Source: Marinifilaceae bacterium (GTDB lineage: Bacteria > Bacteroidota > Bacteroidia > Bacteroidales > Marinifilaceae). From it: DNA of 64,000 nucleotides. The notes beneath the pieces were generated by a model. It had not been told where the DNA came from, made no database searches, and saw only the letters and a program-made list of their open reading frames with translations. Shown here in pieces: positions 36,349-45,014 of this stretch. The stretch is taken from NCBI GenBank assembly GCA_025210485.1, contig JAOARN010000153.1, positions 1 through 64,000 of the forward strand, given 5' to 3'. The number at the start of each line of letters is the position of its first letter. Positions within the stretch are counted from its first letter, which is position 1. The position numbers and the translations under genes were made by a program.

Positions 36349-37176
36349 TTAAACTAATCTTTCTCTTAACGATTTGATTTCGCTAGTTATCTTTATTAAT
36401 TGATCTTTAGTCATGCTTCCGTTTTTAATGCTATTATAGCTAGCTTCAAGTTTTTTAAGATCGGTTAATATTTCATTGATAACTTTATCTTGTTTTTCAT
36501 CTTTTAAAATTGAAATTAACTTATCAAGAGATGCCTTTTGATCAAAAATAATTTTTACAATTTCTTGATTTTCAAAAGTATTGTCAGAAATATGTGTAGC
36601 AATGTACAATCCTTCAATAAAGCTACCAGTTACAACTAATAAAGCAAGATTTTCATTTGAGTTTTTGCTTAAATAAGTGTAAGTGTTTGAAAAGGCATCT
36701 GTTAAGATTTCAGTTAACTTCTCTTTATTGTCAATATTTTTTTCAATAGCTTTTACTAATTCAGCATCAAATGCTCCTTCTATTTGTAGGCTTTGAACTA
36801 TTTTTTTAGATGCATCGATATAGCCCATTGTCTCATTCTTGCGACGATAAGTGCTTGCATAGCTTAAGTCAGCGCTATATATACCTAAAGCTAAAGCCTT
36901 TGATTTGCTAGTATAATATTTGTCAACATTTTCAGGATTATTTGATAAGCCAAGGATGTAATCTGCTCCAATTCTATTTAACATTGATGTTAATTCAAAT
37001 GATGTTGGAAGTGGGTAAACAAAGTTTTCAACTTGTTTCTTTACAGCATTTTTCATTAAAGGCTTAGCAGCTTCGTTATTGCTAATGTTTTTCTTATTAA
37101 TCTGCTTGCATGAACTTAAATTGAATATCAATGCTATAGCAGCTAATGTAAAAATTGATTTAGTTAGTTTTTTCAT
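36349..37176 (-). CDS. lipoprotein of unknown function
   Basis: A 275-residue predicted lipoprotein (lipobox LSSC, C23, followed by KQINKK; no acidic export signal, so probably periplasmic-facing). The mature part is almost wholly alpha-helical with Lys/Glu-rich segments, and the C-terminal 80 residues are likely coiled coil (LDKLISILKDEKQDKVINEIL). The YILGLSNNPENVDKYYTSKSKALALGIYSADLSYA region looks like a family motif but I do not recognise it. It is adjacent to a DUF3667 gene on the same strand, 146 bases apart. Confidence 0.7.
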   Translation of the reverse strand: MKKLTKSIFTLAAIALIFNLSSCKQINKKNISNNEAAKPLMKNAVKKQVENFVYPLPTSFELTSMLNRIGADYILGLSNNPENVDKYYTSKSKALALGIYSADLSYASTYRRKNETMGYIDASKKIVQSLQIEGAFDAELVKAIEKNIDNKEKLTEILTDAFSNTYTYLSKNSNENLALLVVTGSFIEGLYIATHISDNTFENQEIVKIIFDQKASLDKLISILKDEKQDKVINEILTDLKKLEASYNSIKNGSMTKDQLIKITSEIKSLRERLV

Positions 37177-37322
37177 ATTAGTATAATTAACAAAATGGAT
37201 TAAACTTTCTTTTAAGATTTAATATAATTTTCTTATGGCTAAAATAATAAAAACAAATTAAAATGAATGATTGCTGTTGTGTTTTTATTTAATCTTCAAT
37301 AATTGATTGGTGTGTGGAAACA

Positions 37323-38204
37323 TTATTCTATCCCATTCTGAATAACAACTGCAATTATGATACTTATTGTTATAATTGATATTGTAATTATGTATATGAG
37401 ACCTAATATTAATGTTTTGAATAATATTTTCCAGATTTTTTCTTTATAAAGTTTTTTATTCCCTATGACCACATAAATAGGAATCAGAATTAGTAAATAA
37501 TTTTTAAAAGCATCTGAGCTAGTTGGTAAAAGTATTGATAGAATGGTAATCAAAAGAAATACAACAAACATAAAAGAATGTTGATTTATTGCCATAATTA
37601 GGTGTGTAATAAAGTAGGATTGGAATTTTCGATATCCGATCCATAATAAGAATCCATACAGTGGCAGTAGTAAAAACATAGCCCAAGAAAGATATGAGAA
37701 AAATTTTTCAAATAATATTTCGGGATGTTTTGCTATATAGTTTACATCATCTTTTTTATTTTCTAGATAAGTTTTCACATCCTTTTCTTCACTAATATTA
37801 TTTGGTATCTCTGTTTTTTTTTCTTCTCCACCAATATTAATACTAAGATCATCTCCAATTTTTATTTTGTCTTTTGCAATATTAGTTGAGTAGTAGTTTA
37901 AAGATAAGAATAAAAAGAAACTAATAAAGATGTAAAACCTGAATGGGGGCATATATCTGGCTCTATGTCCTTTTACATAATCTATAGCCAATTGTCCTGG
38001 CTTAAATAGAATAGCTAATAAAGTTTTCCAAAACCGAGTATCGAAAGCAACAATATTTCCGACAAAATCCATTATCAGAAATTTGAAAGGTTTTTCAAAT
38101 TCCTTTTTAGATTGTCCACAGTTTGGGCAAAAATTACCTTTAAAGCCAGTATTGCAATTTTTACAATAATAATAATCTTGATCAGTTGGGTGTTGTGAGG
38201 TCAT
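37323..38204 (-). CDS. DUF3667 membrane protein with zinc ribbon
   Basis: A 293-residue protein. A zinc ribbon (C14-x2-C17 and C26-x2-C29) is followed by the DUF3667 signature around KPGQLAIDYVKGHRARYM and about five membrane segments (about 93-108, 170-190, 205-228, 232-247 and 260-285). The family is common in Bacteroidota and its function is unknown. A charged 50-residue segment (about 110-160) likely lies outside the membrane between the first two helices. Confidence 0.8.
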   Translation of the reverse strand: MTSQHPTDQDYYYCKNCNTGFKGNFCPNCGQSKKEFEKPFKFLIMDFVGNIVAFDTRFWKTLLAILFKPGQLAIDYVKGHRARYMPPFRFYIFISFFLFLSLNYYSTNIAKDKIKIGDDLSINIGGEEKKTEIPNNISEEKDVKTYLENKKDDVNYIAKHPEILFEKFFSYLSWAMFLLLPLYGFLLWIGYRKFQSYFITHLIMAINQHSFMFVVFLLITILSILLPTSSDAFKNYLLILIPIYVVIGNKKLYKEKIWKILFKTLILGLIYIITISIITISIIIAVVIQNGIE

Positions 38205-38256
38205 TTGTTTCTCAAAATGTAATTAAAAGCTCTAAGCTAAAATAAATTTAAATTAA

Positions 38257-38285
38257 AACCATATATTTTACATAAATATATGGTT
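38257..38285 (-). terminator. terminator of the MATE transporter gene
   Basis: Perfect 12-base arms AACCATATATTT / AAATATATGGTT around a 5-base loop. On the minus strand it is followed by T-rich sequence, 65 bases after the MATE stop. Confidence 0.7.
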
Positions 38286-38349
38286 CGATTATAATTTTCT
38301 ATAGAAGATAAGCTTATGATAATTAGACTGAGATTCTAGAAATATAGGT

Positions 38350-39699
38350 TTAAACTTTATCGGTATGCCATTTGTAATATTTTAAGTATAAATATGATGC
38401 AGTGGCTAGTCCAGTAGCATATATAATTTCGGAGGTCCACACCCATCTAAGTTCGAATTTAAAAACATTTATATTTGCATAAACTGCAGACATATAGATC
38501 AGTAAGACTATTATTTCTAAAATAAGAGCGTGTAATGTTCGTCCTGTGCCAGAAACACCGTGGAATAAAGTTATCCCAATAGGGAAGAAAACACCTGCAA
38601 ACAATATGGTGTATAGTACTGGAAGTGTTGAATTTATTACTGATTCAGAGTTGGTATATATTGAAATGCATAATCTAGGATTGATGCTTGCAAAAATCAC
38701 AAGAATAATTACGGAAATAAATGAGAGAACAATAGTTCTAAAAATAATTTTTAAACATTGATCGGATTGGTTCATTCCGATGGCTCTACTAACTAATGAA
38801 TTAGCGGCAGAAGCAAAAGCCCATACAGGAATGAGGATAAGTACATATATGCTTCTAATTATGTTTGATACTGCAAGTTGTCTTTCACCCATTTTTTCAA
38901 CCAGTAGAAAGAATATAAACCAGCAGGATAGAGCAATAAAGTTTTGTAACATCATAGGGAAGGATATATTCAATAATCTTTTAAATAAATCTATATCTAA
39001 TTTTGGAAAGCCAAATAAATTAAATGATTTTAGTTTTTTGCTTTTTAAAACAGCAATTAAAAAGAATATTGTTACAAAAGCTTCTGAAATTACAGATGCC
39101 AAAGCAGCTCCTTTTATCCCCATATTTGGATAACCAAATTCACCGAAAATAAGAACATAATCTAGATAAATATTAATTGCTGCCATGAAAACAGTACTAA
39201 TACTTATTATTTTTGTTCTTCCTATACCAATGAAGAAAGACCTGAAAAGCAAATTTACAAATGCGAAAAATACTCCAAAACACCTGTAGTCAATATAGTC
39301 GATTGCATGTTTGAGAATCAATTTTGATTCAACTAAATGGCTAAGAACAGTATTTCCGTAAAATTTTAGTAAGATAAACATTACAAATGCTAAACATAAA
39401 AGAAAATATAAGGCATGATCAAATGTCTTTCCAATTAATTTGAAGTTCCCCTCACCGTATCTTCTTGCAATTACAATTTGAACTCCAATTCCAAATCCTA
39501 GTGCAAGCATAACTACCGCATAATAAAATAGTGTTGATAGGGCAGATGCACCTAAGTCAATTTCGCTAAGATGACCTAAAAATGCTGTATCGGTAAAGGC
39601 GATTAGATTTTGAGCTATACTACCAATTATTATAGGTAGAGTCATTTTCCATATCTCCTTATATCCAAAAGTGGTCTTATTTAATTTCGCTGTACTCAT
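38350..39699 (-). CDS. MATE family efflux transporter
   Basis: A 449-residue inner-membrane protein with about 12 hydrophobic helices. Family signatures include GSIAQNLIAFTDTAFLGHL near the N-terminus and GVFFPIGITLFHGVSGTGRT near helix 10. MATE proteins export drugs or cationic metabolites using H+ or Na+ gradients. It has NorM/DinF-like features; the substrate is not deducible. It is encoded alone. Confidence 0.92.
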   Translation of the reverse strand: MSTAKLNKTTFGYKEIWKMTLPIIIGSIAQNLIAFTDTAFLGHLSEIDLGASALSTLFYYAVVMLALGFGIGVQIVIARRYGEGNFKLIGKTFDHALYFLLCLAFVMFILLKFYGNTVLSHLVESKLILKHAIDYIDYRCFGVFFAFVNLLFRSFFIGIGRTKIISISTVFMAAINIYLDYVLIFGEFGYPNMGIKGAALASVISEAFVTIFFLIAVLKSKKLKSFNLFGFPKLDIDLFKRLLNISFPMMLQNFIALSCWFIFFLLVEKMGERQLAVSNIIRSIYVLILIPVWAFASAANSLVSRAIGMNQSDQCLKIIFRTIVLSFISVIILVIFASINPRLCISIYTNSESVINSTLPVLYTILFAGVFFPIGITLFHGVSGTGRTLHALILEIIVLLIYMSAVYANINVFKFELRWVWTSEIIYATGLATASYLYLKYYKWHTDKV

Positions 39700-39731
39700 T
39701 TAATTATTTAGTTTAAAAAGGAAAATTTCGG

Positions 39732-39739
39732 CAAATATA
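39732..39739 (-). promoter_or_regulatory. possible -7 promoter element for the MATE gene
   Basis: The minus strand reads TATATTTG, 32 bases before the MATE ATG. The -33 box is absent. Confidence 0.35.
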
Positions 39740-39926
39740 TTCATTTATATTTGACTAAGCATTAAACTATTAAACAGTAAACAAATTAAAAAAATGTTAA
39801 TTGTGTATATAAACTTAAATCTGTTGATTATAATAATATTAAATGTATAATTATATTTTCTACTAAAATGTGGATATTCTCCATAAATTCATATAATTTT
39901 ACAATTAAACTGAATCGCAAAATAGA

Positions 39927-40991
39927 ATGTTAAGAATTTTAATATCAATAGTTTTTATAATAAGTATATATAACATAAGTATTGCACAAGATTTAACTCC
40001 TAAGTATTCTAACGAATTTCTTTCTTTGGGAGTTGGTAGTCGAGCTTTTTCAATGGGAAATGCGGTAGTTGCATCACATAAGGGGACTGAGGCTTCATAT
40101 TGGAATCCTGCGGGAATTAGAGTTGAAAATTATGATAATCAAATCGCTGCAATGCATAATGAGTATTTTGGAGGAATGGCTAAATATGATTATGCGGGAA
40201 TATCTACAAATATAGATGATGAATTTTCGTTAGCTATAAATATTCTTCGTTTTGGAGTTGACAATATTCCTAATAGCTTGGAATTAGTTGATGATGACGG
40301 AAATATTAGATTTGATAGGCTAAGTTCTTTTTCTTCTGTTGATTATGCATGTTATTTTTCAGGAAGCAAAAAGACTAAAATAGAAGGCCTAACTATTGGT
40401 GCTAGTGCAAAGTTGATATATCGTTATGCTGGTGATTTTGCTAAGGCTTATGGGTTTGGATTTGATTTTGGCATTCAATATCAGTCAAATAAATTTAAGT
40501 ATGGTCTAGTTTTAAGAGATGCTTTTTCGACATTTAATACATGGATTTATGATAATAAACAACTTGTAAAGGTTTATGAATTGACTAATAATGAAATTCC
40601 AGAAAATGCTACAGAGCTAACCCTTCCATCCTTTATACTGGGGGTAGGAAGAGATTTTAATATATCAAAAAAAATAAATTTATTTTTAGAATTCGATTTG
40701 AAATCTACTTTTGATGGTAAAAGAAATGTTATGATAAAATCAGATCCGATAAGTATTGATCCTAGTTTTGGATTAGAATTATCCTATATGGATATTGTTA
40801 AATTAAGAGCAGGACTATCTAATTATCAAAAAGAAAAAGACTTTGATAATAAATCTGCAGTAACTGTGCAACCAAACCTGGGTGTGGGTTTAAAGTTTAA
40901 GGGTTTTATTCTGGATTATGCTATAACAGATATAGGAGATGTGTCGATTTCTAAATATTCGAACGTGTTTTCCTTATCTTATCTTTTCTAA
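39927..40991 (+). CDS. PorV/PorQ family outer-membrane protein
   Basis: A 354-residue outer-membrane beta-barrel of the FadL-like PorV family. The signal peptide is cleaved near residue 20 (SIAQ). The characteristic N-terminus is FLSLGVGSRAFSMGNAVVA, followed by SYWNPAGI. Beta-strand alternation continues to a C-terminal FSLSYLF. In type IX secretion, PorV receives cargo from the translocon. Its true role here, PorV itself or a paralogue, is unclear, since no porU is nearby. It is 16 bases upstream of the porQ-like gene. Confidence 0.82.
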   Translation: MLRILISIVFIISIYNISIAQDLTPKYSNEFLSLGVGSRAFSMGNAVVASHKGTEASYWNPAGIRVENYDNQIAAMHNEYFGGMAKYDYAGISTNIDDEFSLAINILRFGVDNIPNSLELVDDDGNIRFDRLSSFSSVDYACYFSGSKKTKIEGLTIGASAKLIYRYAGDFAKAYGFGFDFGIQYQSNKFKYGLVLRDAFSTFNTWIYDNKQLVKVYELTNNEIPENATELTLPSFILGVGRDFNISKKINLFLEFDLKSTFDGKRNVMIKSDPISIDPSFGLELSYMDIVKLRAGLSNYQKEKDFDNKSAVTVQPNLGVGLKFKGFILDYAITDIGDVSISKYSNVFSLSYLF

Positions 40992-41007
40992 AAAAAACAA
41001 ATGAATA

Positions 41008-42027
41008 ATGTTAACAATTAGAAGCTTATTGATTATTCTTTCTTTTGTTCTATGTCTGCTTATTCAGGGTTTTAATCTTAAAGCTCAGAATGGAGGTCAG
41101 AGAATATATGAATTCTTGAATACAGGCATATCTCCTTATGTTGAATCTATTGGTGGTGAGCATATAGCCTTGAGAAATATAGATGCTGTAAATTCGTTAT
41201 ATAATATCTCTTCTATTAACAAAAATTATCATAATGAGTTGTCGCTTGCTTATATTGATTATATTTCAAATTTAAATTTTGGTAATATTAGTTATGCATA
41301 TAGATTAACTAATAAAATTATGTTATCATCTTCTATTTGTTATTTTGATTATGGTAAATTTAAAGGAAGAGATATATATGGGAATGAAACTTCGGACTTT
41401 ACTGCAAATGATTTTGTGTTCAAATTAGGTGCATCTATTTATATTAGCAAGTTATTAAGGTTTGGACTAGGCATAAAACCAATATTTTCCAAATATGAGA
41501 ACTATAGTTCAAATGGCATAGCCGCCGATATAAGTTTGAGTTATACCTCAAAGGATACTAGCTTAATGCTTAGTGCACAAATGAAAAACATGGGGATTCA
41601 GCTAAAACCATATTATGGGTCAAATCGTGAACATTTACCTTTTGTTGGAAAAATAGGAATGAGTTATAGATTTAAGCAGGCACCGATAACTACATATTTA
41701 ACATATAACAATATTCAAGAATTTGATTTATCATATGAGTCAGAATTGGAAGAAGAAAAAGATAATGTGGTTTCAAATATATCAAAGCATTTGATAGTGG
41801 GCGCTGATATAGAAATCTCAAAGACAATATCAATAAGAGCTGGTTATAATTTCAAGAGAAGAAAAGAGTTGAAAATTGAAAATAGAACCTCCACAGTAGG
41901 TTTATCCTGGGGTTTTGGTTTGAATTTTCCAAAATTTAAAATTACTTATGCTTCTGCTAAATATCATCTTGCCGGTAAGACTAATTATTTTGGTATTTCA
42001 ACAAATCTTAATAATATTGGCTTTTAG
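41008..42027 (+). CDS. porQ: PorQ-like type IX secretion outer-membrane protein
   Basis: A 339-residue predicted barrel with signal peptide (to about residue 27, LKAQ). The segment GGQRIYEFLNTGISPYVESIGGE followed by NLNFGNISYAYRL resembles the start of PorQ. PorQ is an outer-membrane component of the type IX secretion system. Sequence agreement is moderate and the name could instead be a generic PorV/PorQ paralogue. It is 16 bases after the previous gene and 35 before the next, suggesting a three-gene operon. Confidence 0.65.
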   Translation: MLTIRSLLIILSFVLCLLIQGFNLKAQNGGQRIYEFLNTGISPYVESIGGEHIALRNIDAVNSLYNISSINKNYHNELSLAYIDYISNLNFGNISYAYRLTNKIMLSSSICYFDYGKFKGRDIYGNETSDFTANDFVFKLGASIYISKLLRFGLGIKPIFSKYENYSSNGIAADISLSYTSKDTSLMLSAQMKNMGIQLKPYYGSNREHLPFVGKIGMSYRFKQAPITTYLTYNNIQEFDLSYESELEEEKDNVVSNISKHLIVGADIEISKTISIRAGYNFKRRKELKIENRTSTVGLSWGFGLNFPKFKITYASAKYHLAGKTNYFGISTNLNNIGF

Positions 42028-42062
42028 GGGTAAATTTTATCGTGTAACATAAAAATAAATAA

Positions 42063-43316
42063 ATGCGAAACTTAATAATTATAATATTCATAATTTTATC
42101 ACAGAATAATTTTGCTGCATCTATTCTGATTCCTATGGATTCGGAGCAAAATAATCATTTGAAATCATATGGGCTTTGTTTTTCTTGTTTAGATATGGGG
42201 CAAACTGCATATTGGTTGCTAAATTACAGAGGAGGATCTTTTGTAATCGATTATAGTGAAGATAATATTGCCCAATGTAAAATAAAATCGATAAGTTATG
42301 AAGTCATTACAGAGGGACAGTTTGATAAGATACTCAGAGATATTCAAAAGCCTGAAGTTAATATGGATGCGGTAAAGTTGGAGAAAGCCCCCAAAATAGC
42401 AGTTTATACACCATCAGGTAAAAAGCCTTGGGATGATGCCGTAACTCTGGCTTTGAGTTATGCCGAAATAAATTATGATATTGTTTATGATGACGAAATA
42501 ATGGATGCTAAACTGTCTGATTATGATTGGCTGCATTTGCATCATGAAGATTTCACTGGGCAGTTTGGGAAATTCTATACTGCTTACAAAAATATGAAAT
42601 GGTATAAAGATCAAGTACAAGATAATCAGAATAGGGCTGAAAAATATGGTTTTACAAAAGTGTCTGAATTGAAAAAAGCTGTAAGTCATAAGATTAAAGC
42701 TTTCGTGGCTGATGGAGGATTTCTTTTTGCAATGTGTTCGGCAACAGATACATTTGATATTAGTTTGGCAGCTCATGACACCGATATATGCATGGAGATG
42801 TATGATGGTGATGATATGGATCCACATGCACAGGAAAAATTGGATTATAACTCATGTTTTGCATTTCATGATTTTGTTCTGGAAACCAACCCGAATATCT
42901 ATGAATATTCTGATATTGATGTAACTCAAACAAGAAAAATAAGTAAAGAAAATGATTATTTTGCTCTTTTCGAATTTTCAGCAAAATGGGATCCAGTGCC
43001 AACTATGTTATGTCAGAATCATACTCGAATCATACGTGGATTTATGGGACAGACAACAGCCTTTAATAAAAAACTTATAAAGTCTAATGTCATCATAATG
43101 GGCGAAAATCAATCAATCAATGAAGCTCGATATATTCATGGAAAGTATTTGAAAGGTACTTGGACCTTTTATGGAGGTCATGATCCAGAGGATTATCAGC
43201 ATCTTGTCGGAGATCCTCCAACAGAATTAAAAATGCATAAAAATTCTCCAGGATATAGATTGATATTAAATAATATATTGTTCCCAGCTGCCAAAAAGAA
43301 GAAATTAAAAACCTGA
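42063..43316 (+). CDS. exported protein of the Bacteroidota family often labelled asparagine synthetase B
   Basis: A 417-residue protein with signal peptide (to about residue 18). Databases often name this family 'asparagine synthetase B', but there is no N-terminal catalytic Cys2 nor the PP-loop SGGxDS. It instead has a GATase1-like look: a nucleophile-elbow-like GFLFAMCSAT segment (about residue 222) and a HDPED motif near residue 378 (YGGHDPEDY). Large YDGDDMDPHAQ acidic loops follow. An exported cytosolic-style synthetase is implausible. The gene is the third of a PorV-PorQ operon, so a secretion-linked role is inferred. Confidence 0.6.
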   Translation: MRNLIIIIFIILSQNNFAASILIPMDSEQNNHLKSYGLCFSCLDMGQTAYWLLNYRGGSFVIDYSEDNIAQCKIKSISYEVITEGQFDKILRDIQKPEVNMDAVKLEKAPKIAVYTPSGKKPWDDAVTLALSYAEINYDIVYDDEIMDAKLSDYDWLHLHHEDFTGQFGKFYTAYKNMKWYKDQVQDNQNRAEKYGFTKVSELKKAVSHKIKAFVADGGFLFAMCSATDTFDISLAAHDTDICMEMYDGDDMDPHAQEKLDYNSCFAFHDFVLETNPNIYEYSDIDVTQTRKISKENDYFALFEFSAKWDPVPTMLCQNHTRIIRGFMGQTTAFNKKLIKSNVIIMGENQSINEARYIHGKYLKGTWTFYGGHDPEDYQHLVGDPPTELKMHKNSPGYRLILNNILFPAAKKKKLKT

Positions 43317-43476
43317 ACATAGTAATGGAAATCTAAATTGTTAAAAGATAGAATTGTTTATTATGTTTTCTTTTTATAATATAATAATATCTTAAAGTTT
43401 ATTATAAACTGTAATGATTCAGTTAAATTTGAAATCATTATAATAAATAGTAGTGCGAAAATCACAACATAATTCG

Positions 43477-43484
43477 TACTTTTG
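43477..43484 (+). promoter_or_regulatory. possible -7 promoter element for the YihY gene
   Basis: TACTTTTG matches TAnnTTTG, 52 bases before the ATG. The -33 box is absent. Confidence 0.35.
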
Positions 43485-43535
43485 TTTTGTAATAATTCAA
43501 ATAAGTATTTTACTAGTCATATATAAATTATCATA

Positions 43536-44792
43536 ATGAAAGTAATTAACAATTTAGTATCTACATATAAAAAGTATTATAGTTTTTTTGATAAGGAGAT
43601 TTGGTTGAAAAAAACCAGTGATTACAATGGAGTATTGAGATATATAGTCTTATCTACCAAGGTTCTTATGATTTCAATAAGAACTTTTTTGAATACTAAA
43701 TGTAATTTACGTGCATCGGCATTGACATACTTTTCTTTATTGTCTGTGGTACCCGTTTTGGCTATGGGTTTTGGCATAGCCAAAGGCTTTGGATTAGAAA
43801 AAGTTTTAGAAAATGAGCTTAAAAAGAATCTTTCTGGACAAAAGGAAATATTAGAATGGCTTATTAATTTTGCAAACAAGATGCTTGAAAATACTCAATT
43901 TTCTCTGATTACAGGTCTAGGTTTTGTAATACTTTTCTGGTCGGTTGTGAAATTGCTTGGTAATATTGAGAATAATTTTAATCAAATATGGAAAATAAAA
44001 AAACAGAGAAGTATTAATCGGAAATTTTCTGATTATACTGCGGTAATGATTTTTGCACCAATCCTGTTTATTGGTTCTAGTGCATCAACTCTTTTTATTT
44101 CCACAAAATTAAAATTACTGTTAGCGTCAACTGAGTCTTTAGAGGTTCTTTCTCCTTTTGTAACAGGGCTTATTAGTTTTGCACCTATGTTTTTAGCTTG
44201 GCTTCTTTTTGCGTCATTATATATTTTTATGCCAAATCGACGAGTGAAACCATTAGCTGGTATTTTGGCTGGTGTTCTTTCTGGTACAGCTTTTCAACTT
44301 TTTCAAGTTTTGTATATTCAATTTCAGTCACATGTAACGACTTATAATGCAGTTTATGGTAGCTTTGCTGCTTTACCTTTGTTTCTTATTTGGCTGCAAT
44401 TGAGTTGGTTAATTGTATTATTTGGTGCATGTTTTTCTTATTCTGTTGAAAATGTTAATAGCTTTTATAGTCATCAGAGTACCGAGAAATTAACCATTAA
44501 TAATTTTAGACTTATTTCGTTGGAAGTTTGTCGATTATTATTGAAGCTATATAAGGAGAATAGAAAAAATACAAAATTAGGTGATATTTCACAAAAGCTG
44601 AATGTTCCTATGGATGTGCTAGAGGAAATATTTGAGTCATTGCAATCCGTTGGCTTAGTTGCCAAGCTTGTTTCCAACGATGATGACGAGTTCAGATATC
44701 AACCTGCTTTTGATTTGACAAATGTAGAAGATACGGAGCTGATAGAAATTATCGAAAATAATACTCAATGTACATATCATGTTTCAAATTAG
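43536..44792 (+). CDS. YihY/BrkB family inner-membrane protein
   Basis: A 418-residue protein of the YihY/virulence factor BrkB family. About six membrane helices span residues 50-310 (segment RASALTYFSLLSVVPVLAM at helix one is diagnostic). A cytosolic C-terminal domain of about 90 residues (320-410) looks like a winged helix (KLGDISQKLNVPMDVLEEIFESL). The family was once misnamed RNase BN; its role is undetermined. It stands alone between the PorV operon and the AsmA gene. Confidence 0.88.
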   Translation: MKVINNLVSTYKKYYSFFDKEIWLKKTSDYNGVLRYIVLSTKVLMISIRTFLNTKCNLRASALTYFSLLSVVPVLAMGFGIAKGFGLEKVLENELKKNLSGQKEILEWLINFANKMLENTQFSLITGLGFVILFWSVVKLLGNIENNFNQIWKIKKQRSINRKFSDYTAVMIFAPILFIGSSASTLFISTKLKLLLASTESLEVLSPFVTGLISFAPMFLAWLLFASLYIFMPNRRVKPLAGILAGVLSGTAFQLFQVLYIQFQSHVTTYNAVYGSFAALPLFLIWLQLSWLIVLFGACFSYSVENVNSFYSHQSTEKLTINNFRLISLEVCRLLLKLYKENRKNTKLGDISQKLNVPMDVLEEIFESLQSVGLVAKLVSNDDDEFRYQPAFDLTNVEDTELIEIIENNTQCTYHVSN

Positions 44793-45014
44793 ATATTATG
44801 ATTTATAAAATCAAGATCATTGTATTAGTTTGGTCGTTTTTAAAACTAATTATGCTGAAAATAAATTCCTGATTATGTAAAAAGCCTAAATTTTTTTTGT
44901 TTATTTGTTAGCTTGTTGAGTTTATTAAACAAACTTAGATTTTACTATTTGATAAAAACAGTATTCTAATTATAAAGCATTGAGTATGCTGTTTTTCCTC
45001 TCAAAACTAGAACT

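Noticed and set aside
38205-38349. MITE-like mobile element from the inverted repeat beside the MATE gene
   Set aside because: The short hairpin is adjacent to a gene end with downstream T-rich sequence, which is a terminator; no target-site duplication was seen.
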